A stretch of 6,520 nt of DNA from JBIQLO01 sp044464175 (lineage in GTDB: Bacteria; Planctomycetota; Phycisphaerae; Tepidisphaerales; Tepidisphaeraceae). The stretch spans positions 1 to 6,520 of the forward strand of contig JBIQLO010000213.1 in the NCBI GenBank assembly GCA_044464175.1. The letters run 5' to 3'. Below the pieces are notes generated by a model. The model did no database searches and was not told where the DNA came from. It was given only the letters and a program-made list of their open reading frames with translations. Every line of letters begins with the position of its first letter. The first letter of the stretch is position 1. Shown one piece after another: positions 1 through 5,972 of the stretch. Both the position numbers and the translations under genes were made by a program.

Positions 1-2
1 CT

Positions 3-545
3 CGTGGGCAATCACCGGTTCGGATTGAGAGCCTGGCCGAAGGGGTCAAGTCGCCCAAGCTGGCGGAGCATCTCAAACGCGCTGAACAACTGATGAAGCT
101 GGGGAAATTCTCCTCGGCCGTTGCGGAATACGAGCAGGCGGACCAGCTCTCGCCCCACAATGCCATGATCCTGATGGGGAGGGCCAATGCCGAACTGGGC
201 GGCGGCTTCTACTCGGCCGCGGCCCTCCATCTGCGCCAGGCGTATCTGTCCGACCCCACCGTGGCGATGGGGCAGTTTGATCTCAAGAAGCTGATTTCAC
301 AGGACCGCCTGGCGCAGGTTTCGACGAACCTGAAGGAGATCGCCAACAAGGACCTCAAGTCGCCGGCCCCGGTCTTCCTCCTGGCCTACATCGCCTACAA
401 CACCAGCAGCCCGCAGACGGCGGCGCAATGGCTGGACGAGGCGGCCCGGCGGGCGGATGAGAAGGACCCGCTCTTTAAGCTGCTGAAGTCGCACTGGTCG
501 TTCTCGACCACACGCCCGACCACGACGCAGGATGCCAACAAATAG
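3..545 (+). CDS. TPR-repeat protein, C-terminal part (5' end outside window)
   Basis: The frame is open from the left edge of the window to a TAG at 543-545, giving 180 visible residues, so the gene starts upstream and the ATG at 93 (residue 31 of the visible part) is probably internal. Visible residues 21-53 (AEHLKRAEQLMKLGKF, then AVAEYEQADQLSPHN) and 54-87 (ILMGRANAELG, then ALHLRQAYLSDP) have the paired-helix spacing and the small/aromatic/Pro pattern of tetratricopeptide repeats. A third, looser repeat lies around 121-156 (VFLLAYIAYNTSSPQTAAQW). The tail after residue 165 is Thr-rich and probably disordered. TPR arrays are protein-interaction scaffolds; the partner cannot be told from this fragment. 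No catalytic domain or membrane segment is visible in this part. It converges on the DUF4142 gene, so the two are separate transcription units. The TPR assignment is firm; the exact role is unknown. Confidence 0.85.
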   Translation, partial: RGQSPVRIESLAEGVKSPKLAEHLKRAEQLMKLGKFSSAVAEYEQADQLSPHNAMILMGRANAELGGGFYSAAALHLRQAYLSDPTVAMGQFDLKKLISQDRLAQVSTNLKEIANKDLKSPAPVFLLAYIAYNTSSPQTAAQWLDEAARRADEKDPLFKLLKSHWSFSTTRPTTTQDANK

Positions 546-576
546 AAGGTTTCAGGTGTCGCGCATGAGATAAAGA

Positions 577-608
577 GTAAGCGGAAAGGAATATTCCCTT
601 CCGCTTAC
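577..608 (-). terminator. 32-nt near-perfect palindrome, likely terminator of the DUF4142 gene
   Basis: The arms GTAAGCGGAA and TTCCGCTTAC bracket the core AGGAATATTCCC. The whole 32 nt is self-complementary except for one A·C pair, so the transcript can form a stem of about 14 bp. Read on the minus strand the hairpin is followed by TCTTTATCTC, a weak U-rich tract, whereas the plus side is followed by CTCGTGCG. It therefore suits the minus-strand gene best, 45 nt after its stop codon. It sits between two convergent genes and might slow polymerase from both sides. A protein-binding palindrome is the alternative, but the location favours termination. Confidence 0.6.
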
Positions 609-653
609 CTCGTGCGCTGCGCCTTCAATGTGCCCCCCCGGCAGGCATTGGGC

Positions 654-1214
654 TCAATCATCGTGATCGGCATGATCGTCGACCTTGACCCCGACCTTCG
701 GGGCGATGTTCTGCGCCAGTTTCAGGTGTTCCCGCAGGGTCGGCAGGATATCATTGGCCAGTTGTTTCACCTGGGCGTCATCCCCTTTTTTGGCCTGCTT
801 CTCAAAAGCCTCAATGTCCTCCTTGTGATCGCGGAGCATCGCCTGCATGTAGGCCTTGTCGAAGTCCCTCCCCTGCTTGTCGGTCAGCTTGTCCATCATC
901 TTCTGATGCTTCTTGTCCAGCTTGGTGGGCAGCTTCACGCCCTTGTCCTTTGCCAGATCGACGACTTTGGCATTGGCGGCGGAGTGGTCGGTGACCATGC
1001 GCTGCCCGAAGGATTTGACGTCGGCGCTGTCAGCGTGCTGAGCCGCGTATTGACCGAGCTGAACTTCCATCAATCCCCCCTGGGCGGCTTCCATGAGAAA
1101 ATGCCTGTCCTGCTTGGACAAATTGGAGTCCTTTTCATTGTCGGCGGCGAACGCGATGCCGACGGTGAAGGCCAGGATCAAAGCAATCCAGGGCAACGAT
1201 TGGCGTTGTGACAT
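654..1214 (-). CDS. DUF4142 domain protein, exported (ferritin-like fold family)
   Basis: The product is 186 aa. The ATG at 1214 is chosen over an in-frame ATG at 1253 because a strong Shine-Dalgarno AGGAAGG (1220-1226) sits 5 nt upstream and because the protein then starts with a clean signal peptide (MSQRQSLPWIALILAFTVG, cleavage near AFA-A at residue 23). Residues 37-171 match the DUF4142 pattern: RHFLMEAAQGGLMEVQLG, then FGQRMVTDHSAAN, LRDHKEDIEAFEKQ and LREHLKLAQ. The family is an all-helical bundle related to ferritin-like proteins, usually secreted or periplasmic, with no settled biochemical role. Its conserved histidines are visible at H77, H130 and H163. The C-terminus is an Asp/His tail (DDHADHDD) that could bind a divalent metal, which is inference. 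It lies 123 nt downstream of mfd in the same direction, so read-through is possible, but it has its own strong RBS. Confidence 0.88.
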   Translation of the reverse strand: MSQRQSLPWIALILAFTVGIAFAADNEKDSNLSKQDRHFLMEAAQGGLMEVQLGQYAAQHADSADVKSFGQRMVTDHSAANAKVVDLAKDKGVKLPTKLDKKHQKMMDKLTDKQGRDFDKAYMQAMLRDHKEDIEAFEKQAKKGDDAQVKQLANDILPTLREHLKLAQNIAPKVGVKVDDHADHDD

Positions 1215-1219
1215 GACAA

Positions 1220-1226
1220 CCTTCCT
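1220..1226 (-). promoter_or_regulatory. Shine-Dalgarno site that fixes the DUF4142 start
   Basis: Read on the minus strand the sequence is AGGAAGG, followed by TTGTC and ATG. The 5-nt spacing and near-consensus core favour translation from 1214. The upstream in-frame ATG at 1253 has no comparable site and would put 13 charged residues before the signal peptide. Confidence 0.7.
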
Positions 1227-1337
1227 TTCCCAATAAGAGAACCTCCGCCTCACGTCACTTTGACGCGGAATCCGGCGGCGGGGAAGGAAACGGCAAGAAG
1301 TGTGCCAAGGAAGCGGACGGCAGCGGCAGACGCGGGC

Positions 1338-4300
1338 TTATTTGCCGCTGGCAACCGGCTGCTGGCAACGCTCTTTGTCGGATGATTGTTCCCGATCGTA
1401 AGCGCCCATCAGCAGGTTCCGCAGCACCATGAGGCAGACTTCCGGATCGAGATAGGATTTGGGCATGCGAAGGTAAACGGTCTTTTCATCAATGACGCGC
1501 AGCGTGCCCGGAGCGCCGGTCAGGCCGGCCTGGGCGCGGGCGGCATCACGGACCGTCAGGATTACATCCGGGTCTTTGCGGATCACGCTGTCGATGCCGA
1601 AAATCCCCGCCAGAAGGCGCAGCTCGGTCAAGGCCAGCAGCAGCAGCACCTGACGCGGCGGCTCGCCAAAGGCATCGGTCATGTCCTTCTGCAACTCGGC
1701 CAGCATCTCCAGGCTGGTGCAGCGGGTGAGCCGGCGGTAGAGGTCCAGGCGCTGGCGGTCGGCCGGGATGTACTGCGGCGGGATGAACGCGCCCAGCCCG
1801 ATGTCCACATGCGCTTCGGGGCGGATCGGCTTGGCCTCGTTCTTGAGTTGCCGCGTCGCCTCTTCCAGAAGCTGGCAGTACATCTCATATCCCACGGCCG
1901 CGATATGCCCCGACTGCTCGGCCCCCAGGATGTTGCCCGCCCCGCGCAGCTCCAGGTCGCGCATGGCGATTTTGAACCCTGCACCCAGGTGCGAATACTC
2001 CTCGATCGCCTTCAATCGCTTGGCCGCCACCGGCGTCACCGGCCGGTCCGGCGGCAAAAGCAAATAGCAGTACGCCCGGTGCTTCCAGCGTCCCACCCGC
2101 CCGCGCAGCTGGTGCAATTCGCTCAGCCCGAAGCGGTCGGCATTGTTGATGAAGATCGTGTTGACGTTGGGGATGTCCAGCCCGCTTTCGATGATCGTCG
2201 TGCAGACCAGGATGTCCGCCTCGTGGCGGATGAACTGGAGCATGATCTTCTCCAGCTCCCCCTCGGCCATCTGGCCGTGCCCAATGATGATCCGGGCGTC
2301 GGGCACGAGGCGCTGAATCTCCTCGGCCACCTCCAGGATGTTGTGGACGCGGTTGTGGACGAAATAGACCTGTCCGTCGCGGTTCAACTCGCGCTCGATG
2401 GCCATTTTCATGCGCTGAGGATCGCGGGCGATCACCTCCGTCACCACGCTGCGCCGGTCGCGCGGGGCGGTGGTGAGGGAGCTGATGTCGCGCAGGCCCA
2501 GCATGCTCATATGCAGCGTGCGCGGGATGGGGGTGGCGCTCATGGTCAGCACGTCCACGGTCTTGCGCATCTGCTTGAGCCGTTCCTTGTGCGTGACGCC
2601 GAAGCGCTGCTCCTCGTCGATCACCACCAGCCCCAGGTCGGCAAACTTCACATCCTTGCTGATCAGGCGGTGCGTGCCGATCAGAATGTCGATCTCGCCG
2701 GCCGCCAGGCGTTTGAGGGTCTTCTTCTGCTCGCCGGCCGACTTGAAGCGGCTGATGGATTCGACGGTGAAGGGATAGCTGCCCATCCGCTGGGAGAAGG
2801 AGCGGTAATGCTGCTCGGCCAGAACGGTGGTCGGCACCAGCACCGCCACCTGTTTGCCATATTCCACGGCCTTGAAGGCGGCGCGCATCGCCAGTTCCGT
2901 CTTGCCGTAGCCGACGTCGCCGCACAGGAGGCGGTCCATCGGCTTGGGCTCCTGCATGGAGTGCTTGATCTCCTCGGCGGCGGTGAGCTGGTCCGCGGTC
3001 GGCTCGTAGGGAAACTCCGCCTCGAACTCCCCCTGCCAGGTGGTGTCCGGCGGGTAGGCGACGCCCTGCTGGGCGGCGCGGGCGGCCTGAATTTCCAGCA
3101 TCTCGGCCGCCATGTCCATGACGGCCTCGGAGACCTTGGCCTTCTGTTTCTCCCACAATCCGCTCCCCAGGCGCGAGAGCTGGGGATGGCCGTGAAAGCC
3201 GCCGATGTATTTCTGGATCAGGTTGATCCGGCTGGCCGGGACGTGAATGGCCGCGTTCTCGGCGAAGCGGAGGGTGAGGTATTCCTCGTTTTTCCCATCC
3301 TTCTCAAGCGTCTGGATGCCGGTGAACTTGGCGATCCCGTGGGCGACGTGGACGACGTAATCCCCCACCTTCAGATCGAGGAACGAGTCGATGGGGCGGG
3401 AGGCGATCTCCTTCTTGGCCCGGCGGCGCATCTCAAACCGATGGAACAGTTCGTGGTGGCCGATGAGGGCCGCGGCGCGCCCGGCTTTCGGCGTCTCATC
3501 CTTCCCGGCTCCCGGTTCGCGGAGCCTGGAATCCGGGCTCTCCGCGGTCCATACAAATCCACGGTGTAAGTATCCCTGCTCAATCGCAATCCGCCTGGAG
3601 AGCCCCTCGGCGTGCTGTTCCAGCAGTTCGGCGAAGCGGCGGCTTTCGCCGCTGTTCTCGCAGAAGACGGCCACATCGTGCGTCTGCGCCAGCTCGGCCA
3701 GTTCGGCGATCGCCTTCTTGGATTCGGTCTCGAATTTCTGGATCGATTCCACCGGCAGGCGGAAATGGGGAATGGTCGCCGAGCCCACGAGGCTGGGCAT
3801 GGCTGAGCCCTGGTCGAACTGGCTCAACTCCAGCCGGGTGAAACGCTCCATGTTCTTGAGCACGGCCGAGAGGGGATAGATCCCCTTCACGTCAGGCAGG
3901 CGGTCGAAATAGCTCTTGGCCTGCTCGGCGATCTCCAGCGGCTGCGTCAGCACCACGACGGTCTGGGGATCGAGGTAGCTGAACAGGTGAACCGCTTCCC
4001 CGGCCTCGGAGAGCTGCCCCTTGATGTCCAATGCCTGCACCGACTCCAGCGATTCCAGCGATCCCAGGTCGTCGAGGTTGAACCGCTTGATCGATTCGAT
4101 CTGGTCGCCGAAGAAGTCGATGCGGGCGGTGAGGCCGACGGTATCGGGGGACTGGGGGTGGTCGCCGGGGAGATAGATATCGACGATGCCGCCGCGGACG
4201 GCGAAGTCGCCGGGCACCTCGACCTGCTCCAGGCGGTTGTAGCCATGTTCGCTGAGCCAGACGATCAGCTTCTCGATCTCCAGCTCCTGCCCCGGGCGCA

Positions 4301-4739
4301 GGGTGCGGATCAACTGGCTCAGTTGCTTGCGGGAGGGGACCGATTGCATCAGCGACTGAATGGGAGCGACCAGCACTTCGGTGCCGCGCGCGCCATCGGC
4401 CGCGGCCAGACGGTCGAGCAGTTGCAGGCGGTGGGCGACCTGTTCCTCGCTGACCCGCCCGAGGGAGCCGGAGAGCTCCAACGCCGGCACCGTGTCGGGG
4501 CGGAGGCGGTGGAACAGTTCCACATCGTCGGCCAGATCGTCGGCCTCGTCCAGGTGGCCGCAGACCAGAAGGATGGGGCGGCCCAGCCGGCGCTGCAACG
4601 CGGCGGTGACCAGGGCGGCGCTGCTGCCCCAGAGCCCCGAGGCGGTGGCCGCGCCCCCGGCGCGCAGCGCCTGGGCCAAATCCGTCATGGCGCGCGCGGC
4701 AACAAGCCGCTCAACGATTTGCGGGGAGGCAGGGTCCAT
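1338..4739 (-). CDS. mfd: Transcription-repair coupling factor Mfd
   Basis: This is a complete 1133-aa protein, close to the 1148 aa of E. coli Mfd. Mfd is a cytoplasmic DNA translocase that pushes or removes RNA polymerase stalled at lesions and recruits UvrA for nucleotide excision repair. In order it shows: a UvrB-like N-terminal module without a working ATPase (about 20-340); a CarD-like RNA-polymerase interaction domain (about 451-515, DLKVGDYVVHVAHGIAKFTG); and a superfamily 2 motor with Walker A GDVGYGKTE (607-615), Walker B DEEQ (708-711), motif III SATPIPR (734-740), motif V ESGLDIPN and motif VI QLRGRVGR (877-884). The TRCF C-terminal domain covers about 975-1110. GRVGR is followed by W rather than the common S. 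Residues 401-421 (DSRLREPGAGKDETPKAGR region) look like an extra loop before the polymerase-interaction domain. The ATG at 4737-4739 directly follows an in-frame TAA, so no longer form is possible; only a weak AGGA lies upstream. The stop is TAA at 1338-1340. Confidence 0.98.
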   Translation of the reverse strand: MDPASPQIVERLVAARAMTDLAQALRAGGAATASGLWGSSAALVTAALQRRLGRPILLVCGHLDEADDLADDVELFHRLRPDTVPALELSGSLGRVSEEQVAHRLQLLDRLAAADGARGTEVLVAPIQSLMQSVPSRKQLSQLIRTLRPGQELEIEKLIVWLSEHGYNRLEQVEVPGDFAVRGGIVDIYLPGDHPQSPDTVGLTARIDFFGDQIESIKRFNLDDLGSLESLESVQALDIKGQLSEAGEAVHLFSYLDPQTVVVLTQPLEIAEQAKSYFDRLPDVKGIYPLSAVLKNMERFTRLELSQFDQGSAMPSLVGSATIPHFRLPVESIQKFETESKKAIAELAELAQTHDVAVFCENSGESRRFAELLEQHAEGLSRRIAIEQGYLHRGFVWTAESPDSRLREPGAGKDETPKAGRAAALIGHHELFHRFEMRRRAKKEIASRPIDSFLDLKVGDYVVHVAHGIAKFTGIQTLEKDGKNEEYLTLRFAENAAIHVPASRINLIQKYIGGFHGHPQLSRLGSGLWEKQKAKVSEAVMDMAAEMLEIQAARAAQQGVAYPPDTTWQGEFEAEFPYEPTADQLTAAEEIKHSMQEPKPMDRLLCGDVGYGKTELAMRAAFKAVEYGKQVAVLVPTTVLAEQHYRSFSQRMGSYPFTVESISRFKSAGEQKKTLKRLAAGEIDILIGTHRLISKDVKFADLGLVVIDEEQRFGVTHKERLKQMRKTVDVLTMSATPIPRTLHMSMLGLRDISSLTTAPRDRRSVVTEVIARDPQRMKMAIERELNRDGQVYFVHNRVHNILEVAEEIQRLVPDARIIIGHGQMAEGELEKIMLQFIRHEADILVCTTIIESGLDIPNVNTIFINNADRFGLSELHQLRGRVGRWKHRAYCYLLLPPDRPVTPVAAKRLKAIEEYSHLGAGFKIAMRDLELRGAGNILGAEQSGHIAAVGYEMYCQLLEEATRQLKNEAKPIRPEAHVDIGLGAFIPPQYIPADRQRLDLYRRLTRCTSLEMLAELQKDMTDAFGEPPRQVLLLLALTELRLLAGIFGIDSVIRKDPDVILTVRDAARAQAGLTGAPGTLRVIDEKTVYLRMPKSYLDPEVCLMVLRNLLMGAYDREQSSDKERCQQPVASGK
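3518..3546. repeat. Hairpin inside mfd, at the extra Mfd loop
   Basis: The plus strand reads CGCGGAG (3518-3524), a 15-nt middle containing CC and GG, then CTCCGCG (3540-3546). The 7-bp outer arms are perfect and an inner CC/GG pair extends the stem past a 2-nt bulge. It encodes about Mfd residues 398-408, at the edge of the extra loop at 401-421. It could be a small palindromic element carried in frame, or simply GC-rich coding sequence that happens to fold. Confidence 0.4.
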
Positions 4740-4781
4740 TTACCGGGGGTATCCTAGGAGGGAAGAAGGGCGGCGTAAAGC

Positions 4782-4811
4782 GGGGCTGGGGCGGGAGTCG
4801 GGGGAGAGGGG
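4782..4811 (+). other. G-quadruplex motif on the mfd template strand
   Basis: There are five G-tracts in 30 nt: GGGG (4782), GGGG (4788), GGG (4793), GGGGG (4800) and GGGG (4808), with loops of 2, 1, 4 and 3 nt. This satisfies the usual G3+N1-7 quadruplex rule with one tract to spare. It lies 43-72 nt ahead of the mfd ATG, and because mfd is read from the minus strand, the G-rich plus strand is its template. Folding in the cell is inference; the motif itself is directly visible. Confidence 0.6.
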
Positions 4812-4996
4812 TTCGTTCGGAAACCAGGGATTTTGGATTCGATTCTGGAAAAAGGCGATTGGGATGCACCAGAGCGGTTTTGGGTTCGGTTGGATTGGCC
4901 GAAGGCACGGAGGGAGAAGATGGGGGGAGAGTAGCAGATGGCAGTCGGCAGAAACGGGCAGATCATTTTTTAGCTCCTCTACCTTTACTGGGTGCG

Positions 4997-5132
4997 CTGC
5001 GCGGTCTGGCGACGAAAAGCGCAGCACGATTTTCCAAATCGCGGTTTTTGATATCGCCCGGGGCGATAATTCTTTTTTTTATGAAGTGTTTTGGTGTTTT
5101 TGCGCTGTGCGTTTTGTCGCCAAACCACGCAG
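4997..5132. repeat. Pair of 29-nt imperfect inverted repeats around an AT-rich core
   Basis: The left arm is 4997-5025 and the right arm 5104-5132; they are inverted copies with 24 of 29 positions matching (shared blocks include GTCGCCA and CGCAG). The 78-nt core is AT-rich and contains two short hairpins: CGATTT-TCC-AAATCG at 5027-5041 (perfect 6 bp) and the one at 5052-5068. As RNA it would fold into a branched structure. It may be a small non-autonomous mobile element (MITE-like), a repeated intergenic palindromic unit, or a structured RNA. No flanking target duplication was seen. Confidence 0.5.
5052..5080 (+). terminator. Rho-independent terminator-like hairpin with T8 tract, no gene assigned
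   Basis: TATCGCCC at 5052-5059 and GGGCGATA at 5061-5068 are perfect inverted copies. Realistically they form a 6-bp stem with a 5-nt GC-rich loop, followed by ATTC and eight T residues (5073-5080). This is the classic layout of intrinsic termination on the plus strand. Nothing recognisable is encoded on the plus strand between 4740 and 5052, so the transcript it would end is unknown. Confidence 0.55.
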
Positions 5133-5154
5133 GGCGGGGTCAACAACCCCGCCC
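5132..5154. repeat. Perfect 9-bp GC hairpin
   Basis: GGGCGGGGT (5132-5140), loop CAACA (5141-5145) and ACCCCGCCC (5146-5154) make a very stable stem, abutting the right inverted-repeat arm. There is no T-tract on either side, so it is not a standard terminator. It resembles the short palindromic units found between genes in many GC-rich genomes. Confidence 0.55.
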
Positions 5155-5227
5155 GCCGGCTGTCACTCCATCGCGCAATGCGGGGTCAGCGAAGAGCGCC
5201 CACAAGCAGCGCGGAGCGCCTAATAGG

Positions 5228-5240
5228 ATGCCCCGGGCAT
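5228..5240. repeat. 13-nt palindrome at the edge of the IS-like repeats
   Basis: ATGCCCCGGGCAT is a perfect palindrome around a central C. It directly abuts the first copy of the 18-nt repeat at 5241, so it may be part of an insertion-sequence target or end. Confidence 0.35.
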
Positions 5241-5258
5241 AAGGAGAAGTGTCCCCCT
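5241..5258 (+). repeat. 18-nt direct repeat, copy A (AAGGAGAAGTGTCCCCCT)
   Basis: This is identical to copy B at 5287-5304 except for one A/G difference; the two start 46 nt apart. The GTGTCCCC core is the sort of sequence found at the ends of insertion sequences that carry rve-type transposases, and one lies just downstream. The IS-end reading is inference. Confidence 0.5.
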
Positions 5259-5286
5259 TACCCCTTAATTCACCCAATGGGGCAAA

Positions 5287-5304
5287 AAGGAGGAGTGTCC
5301 CCCT
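5287..5304 (+). repeat. 18-nt direct repeat, copy B (AAGGAGGAGTGTCCCCCT)
   Basis: This is the second copy, ending only about 10 nt before homology to the transposase begins. A full-length element should have several hundred bases of N-terminal transposase code here. The close spacing therefore suggests that the DNA between the left end and the middle of the transposase gene was deleted. The AGGAGG inside it is 29 nt from the GTG at 5323, too far to serve as its RBS. Confidence 0.5.
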
Positions 5305-5322
5305 ATTCCTTCCAAATCCCAC

Positions 5323-5895
5323 GTGGATTGCCTTCTGGCCACCGATTTTCTGACCACTGAAGTCTGGACGGCACTGGGCTTGGTCACCTTCTACATCTCG
5401 TTTTTCATTCATGTCGGCACGAGGAAGGTTTATCTGGGAGGCATCACGGCCAGTCCAAAAGAGAGCTGGATGAAGCAAATTGCACGGAATCTGACTATGA
5501 CCGATTGCGGTCTTCTCGTCCGCTGTCGCTATCTCATTCATGACAGGGACGAAAAATTCGCTTCGGGATTCGATATGATCTTCCGAAGCGTCGGAATTGA
5601 AGCCATCAAACTGCCGGCCCGCAGTCCCAACCTGAATGCCTTCGCCGAGCGTTTCGTGCGCTCGATCAAGTCCGAGTGCCTTGACCGCATGATCTTCTTC
5701 GGTGAAGCGTCGTTGAGACATGCCGTCGGCGAATATATTGAGCATTATCATCATGAACGCCCGCATCAGGGGCTCGGGAATACCATTCTCTTTCCAACCG
5801 AGAAGATCTCCTTCGGCTCCCGGGATAGCCCCGTAGTTTGTCGTCAGCGCCTTGGAGTATTGCTGCGTTTTTACCATCGGAAAGAGGCCGCGTGA
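5323..5895 (+). pseudogene. Transposase, integrase core domain, N-terminally truncated
   Basis: Translated from a GTG at 5323, 190 residues are visible; homology seems to begin slightly earlier, around 5314 (KSHVDCLLATDF). All three catalytic acidic residues of an rve integrase core are present: D8 (LLATDF), D74 (LIHDRDEKF) and E109 (NAFAERF), with 34 residues between D74 and E109. Other family motifs are LPARSPNLNAFAERFV, IKSECLDRM and HYHHERPHQGLGN. The C-terminus (CRQRLGVLLRFYHRKEAA) matches the usual end of this family, so only the N-terminal part, with its DNA-binding helix-turn-helix, is lost. Family members are typically over 300 aa. There is no usable RBS before the GTG. It is most likely inactive, although the catalytic core is undamaged, which points to recent decay. 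It converges on the 134-aa gene, 77 nt away. Confidence 0.85.
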
Positions 5896-5952
5896 TGTTC
5901 GGTCGAATATTTTTACACTACGGCTTGCCAATGAATATCTTCCTGCGCGAAT

Positions 5953-5972
5953 GGTCCGCACAGGTACGGACC
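5953..5972 (-). terminator. Hairpin immediately after the 134-aa gene, possible weak terminator
   Basis: GGTCCG (5953-5958) and CGGACC (5967-5972) form a perfect 6-bp stem with an 8-nt loop. It begins on the base right after the TAG stop of the minus-strand gene (5973-5975). No T-tract follows on the minus strand (ATTCGCG), so it could protect a 3' end or act weakly; its role is inference. Confidence 0.35.

Larger units (their letters stand above)
4740..5240. other. About 500 nt with no credible gene upstream of mfd; mfd leader plus structured DNA
   Basis: All frames here give low-complexity Pro/Arg/Ser-rich translations with no RBS and no family resemblance. The first 240 nt (4741-4980) are strongly purine-rich on the plus strand, so the mfd leader RNA would be pyrimidine-rich. 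The rest holds inverted repeats, hairpins and a T-tract described separately. I looked for a -35/-10 pair for mfd on the minus strand and saw none close to consensus. The mfd promoter must lie here or further right, but I cannot place it. Confidence 0.6.
5241..5895 (+). mobile_element. Insertion-sequence remnant (rve/IS3-IS481-like)
   Basis: The segment comprises two GTGTCCCC-bearing repeats followed by the C-terminal half of a DDE transposase. No inverted copy of the repeat (GGGGACACT) is found between 5895 and 6520, so the right end is missing, diverged, or outside the window. The boundaries are therefore provisional: 5241 is the first repeat and 5895 the transposase stop. The element separates the GC-rich mfd region from the AT-richer DNA to its right. 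Confidence 0.6.

Noticed and set aside
641..660. GCATTGGGCT, shared with 6491-6505 near the right edge
   Set aside because: It is a 10-nt match with diverged flanks, one in a gene end region and one in AT-rich DNA; chance is sufficient explanation.
612..1211. A plus-strand frame of 199 codons opposite the DUF4142 gene
   Set aside because: The minus strand has a signal peptide, a recognisable domain and a strong RBS; the plus frame has none of these.
1253..1265. Small hairpin CGTCA-CTT-TGACG between mfd and the DUF4142 gene
   Set aside because: The stem is only 5 bp with no T-tract, too weak to call a terminator or operator.
1885..3156. A 423-codon minus-strand frame inside mfd
   Set aside because: It overlaps Mfd's motor domain in another frame and is dominated by Gly, Arg, Ala and Pro, as expected from a frame shadow.
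1386..3569. A 727-codon open frame on the plus strand opposite mfd
   Set aside because: It is the antisense of a certain gene in GC-rich DNA, where long shadow frames are normal. Its translation is His/Gln/Leu/Asp-rich without any domain.
4711..5027. Pro/Ser-rich minus-strand frames in the mfd leader that could be a leader peptide or upstream ORF
   Set aside because: The composition simply reflects the pyrimidine-rich strand. No Shine-Dalgarno precedes their ATGs and several frames are equally open.
4997..5154. tRNA gene or CRISPR repeat in the structured intergenic region
   Set aside because: There is no cloverleaf with a T-loop GTTCRANNC box, and the repeats are one inverted pair rather than regularly spaced direct repeats.
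4360..5223. A 287-codon plus-strand frame across the mfd start and the intergenic region
   Set aside because: It is Arg/Ser-rich, half of it is antisense to mfd, and it runs through hairpins and the T-tract with no RBS.
5140..5961. A 273-codon minus-strand frame across the transposase
   Set aside because: It is antisense to a transposase with a full DDE triad and crosses the hairpins and repeats upstream; no family features.
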